A stretch of DNA of 64,000 nt, taken from Prodigiosinella confusarubida. GTDB lineage: Bacteria; Pseudomonadota; Gammaproteobacteria; Enterobacterales; Enterobacteriaceae. The DNA is taken from positions 3,100,001 through 3,164,000 of the forward strand of contig NZ_CP025085.1 in assembly GCF_002847015.1 (NCBI RefSeq), written 5' to 3'. Numbering within the stretch: the first letter of the stretch is position 1; every line of letters starts with the position of its first letter. A program made the position numbers and the translations under genes. The notes under the pieces were generated by a model that did not search any database, was not told the DNA's origin, and saw only the letters and a list, made by a program, of their open reading frames with translations. Below, in pieces: positions 57,713-64,000 of this stretch.

Positions 57713-59353
57713 TTAAACCCATCCCCACCCGGCACCCGCGCCGGAAATTAATTCAATATCAATCGCATCCATGAACGTATCCAGGATGTCATCATTTTTG
57801 TGACTATCGTCAGCTGAGAAGTCGGCGCATTCGGCCAGCGCAGGCATAACCCAGTCGGTTTTTGCTGCTACCGTGCCGTCTTCGTAATAAACCTGATCAA
57901 TACGCTGTCCGTCGTCCGTCATTAGCGCAGGGATGAACACCTTCCCGATTTTCATTTGGGGAACAGTGTTGAGGCAGCGGATCAGTTTGTTCTGTCCCGC
58001 GCCGCGAGGAATTTCCAGCACAGGAATACTCTTGCGTTTTTTCAGTGTGGTGATGAGTCCCTGTCCGGCTTGTTTGTCCTCGATCCCCATATGCCGCAGT
58101 GGCGCGGGTTTCTTGCGGTTAAATGGCTTCCACTTTTCCCACAGCTCGATGGCTTTTTTCAGCAGGTCTTCCGGGTCCCACTTTCCACGAACGCTATCGA
58201 TGAGATAGAGATTGCCGTCAACGCCCATGCCCACCAGCGAAAACACAGTGTAATCGTTGAAGTCTTCTACCTTGCCAGAGTTGGTATCAACATAGACGGC
58301 GCGATGCGTCAATTGAGGGAGGTGCGAATAACGTTTAAACCAGTCGGTATCAATCAGCCCACCAGTCAGCGCGCGCGGCCGCTGCATGTACTGAGACATG
58401 AACGTGTATTCGTCACGCTCCCACAGCCGCATCAAATCGCCGACGTATTCGTTTACGGGCCAATACGACCAATAACGAACGCCACCGACAACAACACTTT
58501 CAGTATCCTTGACCGCAAACCAGCACAGCGAACGCCATGGCTCAGGCAGCGAATCGATGTATTCCTCGTTGACCAGCGCCGGAATAGTAACGTGATGGAA
58601 ATCCATCCCCATGCCGCCCGCGAGCATGAATCCTGTCGCATCGTCTGTGTGTAGTCGTTGCTGGATACTGACGAACGGCGTCGGATGGTCTTTCGATTTA
58701 TCGCCACGTCGTGAACGAATGGTGTTTACCAGCAGGCGATTTGCATTCTCTCGCTTGGTGCCGGAAAACATATCCTCCGGTTTGTTGTAGTCGTCGAGAC
58801 AGACAAACCCGGAAAAGTCAGCGCCTGGGTACCCGGCACGACCACCGGTAATTTGCCCGCCACTGGAGCGTGAAACTGTCTGGCCTACAGTGCGCCCGCG
58901 ACCATTCACCACCTCCCATTCTTCCGCCTGGTTCACACCAAATCGGCACGGCCATAGGGATTGATATTCAGGGCTGGCGATAATGTCACGGGTGCGTCTG
59001 CTGTTACGCTTAACCAGCGTGTCGGCGAATGATATGTTGAGATTACGAAATCGCCGAAGCCGTTCTGTTTGCACCAGCATGTTGATGTATGCCGGAAGAT
59101 GAACAGAAACAAACTCCGTTTTTGTCCCGCCTGGCGGAACGTTGATAATCAAATTACGCGGTTGAAGCTTGTTGGCTAGCAAGTCGTCAATTTTCGACGC
59201 CATCATGCGGTGATGCCAGTTCACCAATAGGCGATCGCCCTGAAGCATTTCGAACCACAAGCGCGTGAAGTTTAAAAATGATTTTTCAGACTTGGATTTC
59301 AGAGCTACCCGTGCTGGGAAATCCAGATTTTCCCATTCGAGTAGTTCGCTCAT
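57713..59353 (-). CDS. Terminase large subunit
   Basis: A 546-residue packaging motor and nuclease. The N-terminal ATPase has the Walker A-like INVPPGGTKTEFVS (about residue 70) and the Walker B-like FSGFVCLDDYN (about residue 190). The C-terminal RNase H-like nuclease carries the metal-binding Asp in AVYVDTNSGKVEDFNDYT (about residue 345) and further acidic residues towards the end. The length is normal. The stop is followed directly by the portal start. Confidence 0.9.
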   Translation of the reverse strand: MSELLEWENLDFPARVALKSKSEKSFLNFTRLWFEMLQGDRLLVNWHHRMMASKIDDLLANKLQPRNLIINVPPGGTKTEFVSVHLPAYINMLVQTERLRRFRNLNISFADTLVKRNSRRTRDIIASPEYQSLWPCRFGVNQAEEWEVVNGRGRTVGQTVSRSSGGQITGGRAGYPGADFSGFVCLDDYNKPEDMFSGTKRENANRLLVNTIRSRRGDKSKDHPTPFVSIQQRLHTDDATGFMLAGGMGMDFHHVTIPALVNEEYIDSLPEPWRSLCWFAVKDTESVVVGGVRYWSYWPVNEYVGDLMRLWERDEYTFMSQYMQRPRALTGGLIDTDWFKRYSHLPQLTHRAVYVDTNSGKVEDFNDYTVFSLVGMGVDGNLYLIDSVRGKWDPEDLLKKAIELWEKWKPFNRKKPAPLRHMGIEDKQAGQGLITTLKKRKSIPVLEIPRGAGQNKLIRCLNTVPQMKIGKVFIPALMTDDGQRIDQVYYEDGTVAAKTDWVMPALAECADFSADDSHKNDDILDTFMDAIDIELISGAGAGWGWV

Positions 59354-59419
59354 GTTCCAGTCCTATTTTTCATCGAACTTAAGGGCTTAACCATCATGAC
59401 TACTTCATGTCAGACACGA

Positions 59420-59443
59420 AAAAGCCCGCAAAAGCGGGCTTCA
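59420..59443 (-). terminator. Terminator between small ORF and large terminase
   Basis: On the minus strand AAGCCCGC pairs with GCGGGCTT with a 4-base loop and is followed by TTTCG. It is short but strong. Confidence 0.7.
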
Positions 59444-59447
59444 TAAG

Positions 59448-59609
59448 TTAAAACACCCCACGACGTTGCAGCTCCTGGATAATTTCATCATTAGCAACCA
59501 TAATCCGCTCGATATCATAGTAATAGGACAGCCCACTGCTGTTTATCTCGTCAATCAACCTGCGGTTATTACAAAGCGTTTTTATAAGAAAATCTGTAGT
59601 TCGGTGCAT
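59448..59609 (-). CDS. 53-residue small protein between terminase genes
   Basis: A short frame (MHRTTDFLIKTLCNNRR...RRGVF) with the ribosome binding site GGAGG eight bases before the ATG, on the same strand as the terminase genes and ending just before a terminator. No family is recognised. The strong start signal and clean frame suggest it is real. Confidence 0.6.
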   Translation of the reverse strand: MHRTTDFLIKTLCNNRRLIDEINSSGLSYYYDIERIMVANDEIIQELQRRGVF

Positions 59610-59815
59610 ATAGCATCCTCCGTAAATAGTTAGTTATGAGCACCATGCTCACTTCTATTTATCAATCGGAGAGATATTAAAGTCATAATTCATTTAGCAA
59701 AAAGTGCTATTTTCAAGATTAATTCACCCTGTCGGCCATTCAACGCACCAGCGAAACCATACTCAACATAAAAACAGATCAAATTAGGTAAAAACCACAC
59801 TATCCCTAGACTTAA

Positions 59816-60832
59816 TCAGTCCAGATCGCGGAGTTTATTTTCTAACGCGGACTGCGCTTTCGCGTAGTCCTCTGGCGTGTAATTCACCTGGTTAATCGGC
59901 CCACCATTGGCACCGGTTAACTCGGTCCGATTTTTCAGCATACCCAGATGTTGAGCGACCATTTTCAGAGCGTCGTCCTGATTGCGGGTAATCATCTCTA
60001 GCCCGAACTTGCCTTCTTTGATACCGGCATATAACCGGCGGGCCGGGCCGCGCAAATCCCGCGTGTCGTGGAAATATGACCGGCTAACGCCCTCACCATT
60101 GCAACGTGGGCAATCAGGGTTCGGGTCGAGTTGAGCATCAAAGCCGTAGCCACCGTTATCCAGCGGTTCGCGTTTTTTACTCTCAACTGCGTTTAACCTG
60201 GCTTCTTCAAACTCTACCGCGTCCCGCCATTGGTACTGATGACCGAAGCCCCAGCAGTGACGGCAGCATAAGTGGCGCAGTTCGGCGAGTTGGTTCGCGT
60301 CGGCGGTCGCTATCTCCCACCACATTCTCAACACCTCATCTTGTGTGATTTGGGTGCGGCGTTCTCTCGCCTCCAGAGCGTCGCGAATGGCCTTATTAAC
60401 CGATACATTCCGATACAAGCGTCGTGCTGCTGCCGCTGCTGTTTCGCCTTCACTTTTATACCCCGCCCGCTTATATGCGGCCGTTTTATCCATGTCGGTC
60501 AGGTACTCATTCACGAAACGAGCCTGCATGTCGTTCAGCCCGTAGTCATCGGGGGTTAGCGTCCATTCGTCATCCGTACTTTCAATTTCTGGGCGAACTG
60601 AATCAATTTGAGGAATTGATTTTGGGAGTTTAGTTCGCAGGTTCGCGTTTTTATTCGCACTCGTTTTCTGCGAACTTGACTTGCGAACTTTTTCAGGTTT
60701 CTCCCAGTCTTCTTTTTTCGCCATCTTTCTGATGGCTGTATCGCTTACACCGTACTGCTCCGCGATCGCCCGTATCGAAAGCTGACCGACAGCGTAATTG
60801 CGCTTGATCGACTCCCAATCCGGCTTTGCCAT
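59816..60832 (-). CDS. Terminase small subunit
   Basis: A 338-residue protein starting at the ATG at 60832 (MAKPDWESIKRNYAVGQLS). The N terminus has a helix-turn-helix (IRAIAEQYGVSDTAIRKMA). The terminase-small-type region (NDMQARFVNEYLTDMDKTA, NVSVNKAIRDALEAR) is at about residues 95-165. Two Cys pairs (CRHCWGF and CPRCNGEG, about 195 and 245) may bind zinc. The small subunit recognises the phage DNA and starts packaging. The interval 60833-61050 before it holds the hairpin of the accessory cassette. Confidence 0.85.
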   Translation of the reverse strand: MAKPDWESIKRNYAVGQLSIRAIAEQYGVSDTAIRKMAKKEDWEKPEKVRKSSSQKTSANKNANLRTKLPKSIPQIDSVRPEIESTDDEWTLTPDDYGLNDMQARFVNEYLTDMDKTAAYKRAGYKSEGETAAAAARRLYRNVSVNKAIRDALEARERRTQITQDEVLRMWWEIATADANQLAELRHLCCRHCWGFGHQYQWRDAVEFEEARLNAVESKKREPLDNGGYGFDAQLDPNPDCPRCNGEGVSRSYFHDTRDLRGPARRLYAGIKEGKFGLEMITRNQDDALKMVAQHLGMLKNRTELTGANGGPINQVNYTPEDYAKAQSALENKLRDLD

Positions 60833-60991
60833 ATTCTTTACCTTCATCTAATTCTGTAGGAATAAACTTCACCTTAAGAGTCAAAACAACAAAAATGCAG
60901 CATCGAATCAGTTACACTCATCTATTTACCATTCTTCTAAAAGTTAAAGTGGCTAAAGATCTGGGGAAAAATACCGATAACATTTGACTAA

Positions 60992-61022
60992 GAGGATCAC
61001 GACTAATAGTTAGGTGATCCTC
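60992..61022 (+). promoter_or_regulatory. Structured leader of the plus-strand accessory cassette
   Basis: GAGGATCAC and GTGATCCTC form a perfect 9-base stem, with an inner CTAA/TTAG stem around TAG. It lies about 30 bases before the GTG start of the first gene and just upstream of the GGAGGT ribosome binding site. It could be an operator, a leader attenuator or a translation control element. Confidence 0.5.
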
Positions 61023-61050
61023 CTATTTCAAAAAACCAAGGAGGTAATGA

Positions 61051-61212
61051 GTGCTTAGCATTTTATCAAAAATGTTCTCCCTTTTTATGAGATTTTGGGA
61101 TGGACTAAGTGACGAGAAAAAGGAAAAAATTATCGATATCGTGGTGGATGGTTTTGAACAAATCTTTCGACGCTTTTTTCAAGAAAACAAAGACGAGGCG
61201 AACAATGGTTAA
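61051..61212 (+). CDS. Small basic/hydrophobic protein, first gene of accessory cassette
   Basis: A 53-residue protein starting with GTG behind the ribosome binding site GGAGGT. The N-terminal half is amphipathic and aromatic (VLSILSKMFSLFMRFWDGLS), and the C-terminal half is charged (SDEKKEKIIDIVVDGFEQ). There is no recognised family. It lies on the strand opposite to the surrounding prophage genes. Its stop overlaps the start of the next gene by eight bases, so the two are translationally coupled. Confidence 0.6.
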   Translation: MLSILSKMFSLFMRFWDGLSDEKKEKIIDIVVDGFEQIFRRFFQENKDEANNG

Positions 61213-61528
61213 GCTCAAAGATATAATTAACAAAGCAAGCAAAGCATCTACTTCTCTAATCAAATCTAGCCCTATAAAAACCAGCTTAAGCGCAGTAATT
61301 ACTCAAAGAATAGATACAGAATTAGTCACAAGTTCTTTGTTTTCAGGCAGCGATTCAAGCAAACGGGAAAAGTTTGCAGAACAAGCTGCTCAAATTGTCA
61401 CAGAAGAAAAATTTCTTGATGAACTGGAAGAAAGCATTGGAAAACCTCATCAAAATGAAAGCGAAAACGCTTTTGTCAATCGCGCGAAAAGACGCATGCG
61501 AGAGATGTTAAGAGCCAAGCTCAAGTAA
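61205..61528 (+). CDS. Unknown helical protein, second gene of accessory cassette
   Basis: A 107-residue helical, charged protein (MVKLKDIINKASKASTSLI; C terminus RRMREMLRAKLK). It overlaps the first cassette gene by eight bases, showing that both are expressed together. No family is recognised. Coupled small genes in a reverse-oriented insertion between packaging and lysis genes suggest a lysogeny-expressed accessory unit, for example superinfection exclusion, anti-defence or a host-interaction protein. That is inference. Confidence 0.6.
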   Translation: MVKLKDIINKASKASTSLIKSSPIKTSLSAVITQRIDTELVTSSLFSGSDSSKREKFAEQAAQIVTEEKFLDELEESIGKPHQNESENAFVNRAKRRMREMLRAKLK

Positions 61529-61543
61529 TTTGTCTCCAGATAT

Positions 61544-61579
61544 TTGCCATTACCATGGATCTACCCATGGTAATGGCAA
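61544..61579. terminator. 15-base perfect inverted repeat between convergent genes
   Basis: TTGCCATTACCATGG and CCATGGTAATGGCAA pair perfectly around a 6-base loop, between the accessory cassette and the minus-strand ORF. No T-run follows on either strand, so a structured terminator or protein-binding site is equally possible. Confidence 0.5.
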
Positions 61580-61635
61580 TAAAAAGTCACCAGCGAAAGA
61601 CAATATCTTAGGTATTTTTCCCTTTGGGAAATGTT

Positions 61636-61878
61636 TTAAACTGGCGTTGGTCGATATCGCATGATGGCTTCCGCTACATCCTGCATTAATGGCTCTCGAT
61701 CCACATATCCAACCAAGTACATCTCGCCATCATCAGAAATGTATTCCTTAATGATGAACTCGATGGCCCTTAAATGTGGATCCTGGGGATGAGGAATATA
61801 TTGATGCCTAATTGCTCCCTGCTCGACCTGCCGCACTTCGCCATCCCAACCTTCACCAAATAGCATAATGTCATGCAT
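61636..61878 (-). CDS. Small acidic protein of unknown function
   Basis: An 80-residue protein from the ATG at 61878 (MHDIMLFGEGWDGEVRQVEQ), acidic and probably cytoplasmic. The open frame continues upstream to 61902 with a GTG start as an alternative. No family is recognised. It is divergent from the PD-(D/E)XK-like gene and convergent with the plus-strand accessory cassette. Confidence 0.55.
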   Translation of the reverse strand: MHDIMLFGEGWDGEVRQVEQGAIRHQYIPHPQDPHLRAIEFIIKEYISDDGEMYLVGYVDREPLMQDVAEAIMRYRPTPV

Positions 61879-62005
61879 CGCTTGATCTCTGTTGAAAAAC
61901 ACATCGAAACATTATCACAGGCACTCAGTGAATAGGGATGGGAATGGGGATAAATTTTGTTTAATATTCAGAAATTATGCAAAGTTGCATTTCTGGACAA
62001 ACGAT

Positions 62006-62449
62006 ATGACAAACGAGAAAAAATTAAGTGCCAAAAATGCTGGTGACGCCGCTGAGTTTTACGTGGCATACATGCTTTCAAGGCTTGGAATAAGTGCAGC
62101 CCTGACAACTAGTGGAACAAGTGCTGTTGATATCGTCGCCACAATTGATGGTTCAAAAAGCATTAGTATCCAAGTTAAGGGCTCATGGGCAAGAAGCCAG
62201 CCTCGCCAATGGATGATTGGGACACACATGCCCAGTGTGTCGCCAGATCTGTTTTACATATTTTGCAATATGCCAGGCGAATTCAAAGAACGTATTTCCC
62301 CTGAAATTTTCGTTGTACCAAGCGCTGACGTATTTGAAACTGCAACATGGCGCCACAAAGCCCCATTATTCAAAATTACTCCGGCCACAGAAGATAGCTA
62401 TAAGAATAACTGGGATGCACTACTTACCGCGCTAATACACTTGGGGTAA
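62006..62449 (+). CDS. Possible PD-(D/E)XK-fold protein
   Basis: A 147-residue protein starting at the ATG at 62006. The N-terminal GDAAEFYVAYMLSRLGISAA resembles the start helix of PD-(D/E)XK nucleases, and SAVDIVATIDGSKSISIQVKG contains a D-x(n)-QxK motif equivalent to the active-site D and (E/Q)xK. The C-terminal part lacks further recognised features. It could be a resolvase-like or restriction-like nuclease acting in defence, but no experimental assignment follows from sequence alone. The upstream 38 codons of the open frame are not conserved and have no ribosome binding site. Confidence 0.6.
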   Translation: MTNEKKLSAKNAGDAAEFYVAYMLSRLGISAALTTSGTSAVDIVATIDGSKSISIQVKGSWARSQPRQWMIGTHMPSVSPDLFYIFCNMPGEFKERISPEIFVVPSADVFETATWRHKAPLFKITPATEDSYKNNWDALLTALIHLG

Positions 62450-62656
62450 TGAAAAATACAGGTTGAAAGATTCCCCATTTTCCCCACCGAATATATTCAC
62501 AATCGTTCGAGCACTTTCATCGGCAACGATGACATACTTTCCATGGTGATGATAAAAGCTAGCTATTACGGCTAATTTTGATTTTTTGAGCCTGCCTATA
62601 ATTTGCTTATCTTCATTATCAGGAAAAACATATCAAAAACAGGCAATTACACAAAT

Positions 62657-63205
62657 TCATCTGCAGGCTTCTATTTTTATCGATTTTATTGTGTCTTTAT
62701 CAACTTTAAATTTAAACACTTTTCCCGTACCTGTTTTCACATTGAAGCAGAGTTTTGAAATTTCCCGGCCATGCTTTTCTACGTTTTCAATAAAAGTAGA
62801 CGCCAAACAATTTTCATTGAATTCCAGGTAATATGATGCTGAATCTCCTACCCCTAATTTTCGTGGGAATGGATCGGAGTTAGTAGGGTTAAATATCTGA
62901 ACAATGGTAAATTTAGTGCCGCAAGACCAGTGTATACTTTTCAAAAATATGGGAATATCGCCAATGTTAGCTACACTTATAACTATTCCTACCGATGTGC
63001 CGTGCGGCATCCGATCCTTTGAATAGTAAGAGATCGACGCTGTAATCAACGCCTTTGGTTTTCTGCTTGCCAAGTATAAGGACGTCAAAACCGCCATGAA
63101 CGTTGCCACCCCAGTAAAACCGGTTGCAACCATTATCCAATAAGTCCATTTTGCGGTTTCTTCTGCTGCCAGCATACTTTCGTAACTGATGATATCAGTG
63201 TCCAT
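62657..63205 (-). CDS. Single-pass membrane protein of unknown function
   Basis: A 182-residue protein with one strong membrane segment (about residues 19-46, YWIMVATGFTGVATFMAVL followed by TSLYLASRK), so the C-terminal beta-rich domain (about 55-182) is cytoplasmic or periplasmic depending on orientation. The positive-inside rule (RKPK directly after) places the C domain in the cytoplasm. No family is recognised. The location among prophage accessory genes fits a superinfection or abortive-infection membrane protein, but this is inferred. Confidence 0.6.
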   Translation of the reverse strand: MDTDIISYESMLAAEETAKWTYWIMVATGFTGVATFMAVLTSLYLASRKPKALITASISYYSKDRMPHGTSVGIVISVANIGDIPIFLKSIHWSCGTKFTIVQIFNPTNSDPFPRKLGVGDSASYYLEFNENCLASTFIENVEKHGREISKLCFNVKTGTGKVFKFKVDKDTIKSIKIEACR

Positions 63206-63277
63206 TTATCCTCCCATTTTAAGTGGAACACATTGTATAACAAAGCATTATAAAGCACTCGACTTACAATGCTTGGC

Positions 63278-63564
63278 TTATAGGTATTTCTTGGCAAGTT
63301 CTTTCAGTTCGTCTTTCGTCGCTTGTCCCAATTGATCAACTTCGCTCTCAACGAAGATCAGCGCGCGTCAAAGTCTGAGACTCCTACCTTGGCTTCATCG
63401 ACATTCGCTACTGCGGCTGGTTGAGCAACTGTTGCTACTCGTTCGGCGGCTGCTTGTGAGTCTACTAATGATTCTGACATGCTTTCTACCTCTGGTGTTT
63501 TTGTTTCGGCTAGTGCCGGTTTAAAATAAATGCTTTTCAGCCATGCAAGAAAGCGCTTAATCAT
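63278..63564 (-). pseudogene. Frameshifted small prophage protein
   Basis: The ATG at 63564 opens a frame with an N-terminal amphipathic helix (MIKRFLAWLKSIYFKPALAE) and an acidic Ala/Glu-rich middle. The frame ends at a TGA after SDFDAR. One base later, in the next frame, a coherent end follows (ALIFVESEVDQLGQATKDEL ... AKKYL) with its stop at 63278. A single missing base in the GCGCGC run would restore a 94-residue protein. It may be a sequencing artefact or genuine decay. Confidence 0.6.
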
Positions 63565-63732
63565 TTCTGTCTGGCCTCTTCGATTTGTTTAATTCCGTTG
63601 ATCTGGCTATTACAGTTCTGCAGGTCTGTAAGTAGCAATTCGTTCCATTGCACAGATGCCCCATACGTAAGTGGGTCACTTGGCGGCGGCGATGGCTTTT
63701 AGCCATAATTTGAATTCGGAGAGAAAGGTCAT
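63561..63732 (-). pseudogene. Frameshifted small lysis-region protein
   Basis: ATG at 63732 overlaps the upstream stop (ATGA), giving MTFLSEFKLWLKAIAAAK and then TGA. A frame +1 from this point continues as PPSDPLTYGASVQWNELLLT ... IEEARQK, with stop at 63561-63563 and a fitting overlap with the next ATG. One extra base near the GCCGCCGCC run would join the parts into a protein of about 57 residues. Two neighbouring genes showing the same defect suggest decay or systematic read error. Confidence 0.55.
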
Positions 63733-64000
63733 TTATGCCTCTTAGTTTCAATCTGCCGTATGCTTGCGCGGTCATTATTGACCTTGTCGATAATAGTCAG
63801 CAACGGGTCAATCCAGTAGACGGCTTGCCCATACGTCAATCGGCAGGCGGTGGCAGCGGAATCAGCACTGGCTGTGTCAGTTCTGCTGGCAGTGGCGTAC
63901 ATTGCGTTGGCACGTAAACGGTGCGTGTAGTCGAGCAACCGCTGAGCCACATCATCAGGCACACACTGACGACTAGCCGGATCGCGTTTGATGATCGTGC
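63729..64000 (-). CDS. Spanin-like lysis accessory protein, 5' end cut by the window
   Basis: The frame is open to the window edge (visible residues TIIKRDPASRQCVPDDVAQR onward), so the start lies beyond 64000. The C-terminal part (YATASRTDTASADSAATACR, then LTYGQAVYWIDPLLTIIDK) resembles small Rz1/outer-spanin-like lysis proteins of enterobacterial phages. This places the lysis cassette at the right edge of the window. Confidence 0.6.
   Translation of the reverse strand, partial: TIIKRDPASRQCVPDDVAQRLLDYTHRLRANAMYATASRTDTASADSAATACRLTYGQAVYWIDPLLTIIDKVNNDRASIRQIETKRHK

Larger units (their letters stand above)
35640..64000 (-). mobile_element. Temperate myovirus-type prophage, late gene half (right end cut)
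   Basis: Consecutive minus-strand genes encode DNA packaging, head, neck, contractile tail (sheath and tube), baseplate and fibre in the order expected for a complete phage. Lysis-type genes occur at the right edge. No integrase, CI-type repressor or replication gene is visible, so the element must continue past 64000. The left edge is taken as the base before the first small prophage-side gene and is uncertain by a few hundred bases. Structural genes look intact, but two lysis-region genes show one-base frameshifts. Confidence 0.9.

Noticed and set aside
57956-58654. 232-codon plus-strand frame
   Set aside because: It lies entirely antisense inside the large terminase gene, whose domains are recognisable. 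It is a shadow.

Overview
The window comes from an enterobacterial chromosome. The backbone proteins (AdhE, H-NS, GalU, RssB, RssA, PurU, XthA, TopB, SppA, AnsA, GapA, YeaG/YeaH, FadR, NhaB, DsbB) look close to their Escherichia coli counterparts in sequence and length. Several blocks that are separate in E. coli are juxtaposed here, and selD is missing between topB and ydjA. That mix suggests a relative of the soft-rot group (Pectobacteriaceae, e.g. Pectobacterium/Dickeya/Brenneria-like). This placement is an inference from sequence alone.

Bases 1-33.8 kb are ordinary core genome. They hold fermentative alcohol dehydrogenase (adhE), a 1.5 kb decayed stretch, hns/galU, the RpoS-turnover pair rssB/rssA, ychJ, purU, a tRNA-Tyr gene with a stringent-type promoter and an rtT-like downstream repeat, a TRIC-family channel gene behind a tandem glycine riboswitch, xthA, ynjH-topB, ydjA, sppA, ansA-pncA, yeaC/msrB, gapA-yeaD, yeaE, mipA, the yeaG-yeaH stress kinase operon behind a recognisable sigma-54 promoter, dadA, ycgB (SpoVR), fadR, nhaB and dsbB.

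Bases 33.8-35.6 kb are a transition zone. It holds a truncated acetyltransferase-like reading frame and a DUF389 membrane protein, with no tRNA and no obvious attachment site.

Bases 35.65-64.0 kb are the late half of a temperate myovirus-type prophage, running on the minus strand and cut by the right window edge. Read from right to left, it has small lysis-region genes (two broken by one-base frameshifts), a block of accessory genes (membrane protein, PD-(D/E)XK-like protein, a two-gene plus-strand cassette), terminase small and large subunits, portal, head morphogenesis protein, protease/scaffold, decoration and major capsid proteins, and neck and connector proteins. These are followed by the DUF3383 sheath, DUF3277 tube, a tail chaperone with a -1 frameshift, an embedded immunity cassette (two divergent Arc-type repressors plus two antirepressors), a lipoprotein, a short tape measure carrying a lambda-R-like lysozyme domain, the baseplate set (Dit-like protein, plug, hub, gp138 spike, gp25, gpJ, DUF2612), and a tail fibre with bacterial Ig-like repeats. 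Integrase, CI-type repressor and replication genes are not in the window and are presumably to the right. The architecture recalls contractile-tailed temperate phages such as Pectobacterium phage ZF40, but this was not tested by alignment.

The most interesting parts are the Arc/Arc/antirepressor switch with mirrored operators inside the late operon, the plus-strand accessory cassette with its hairpins at 61.0-61.6 kb, the CCCTTTC frameshift site, and the tandem glycine riboswitch controlling a channel gene rather than gcvT.
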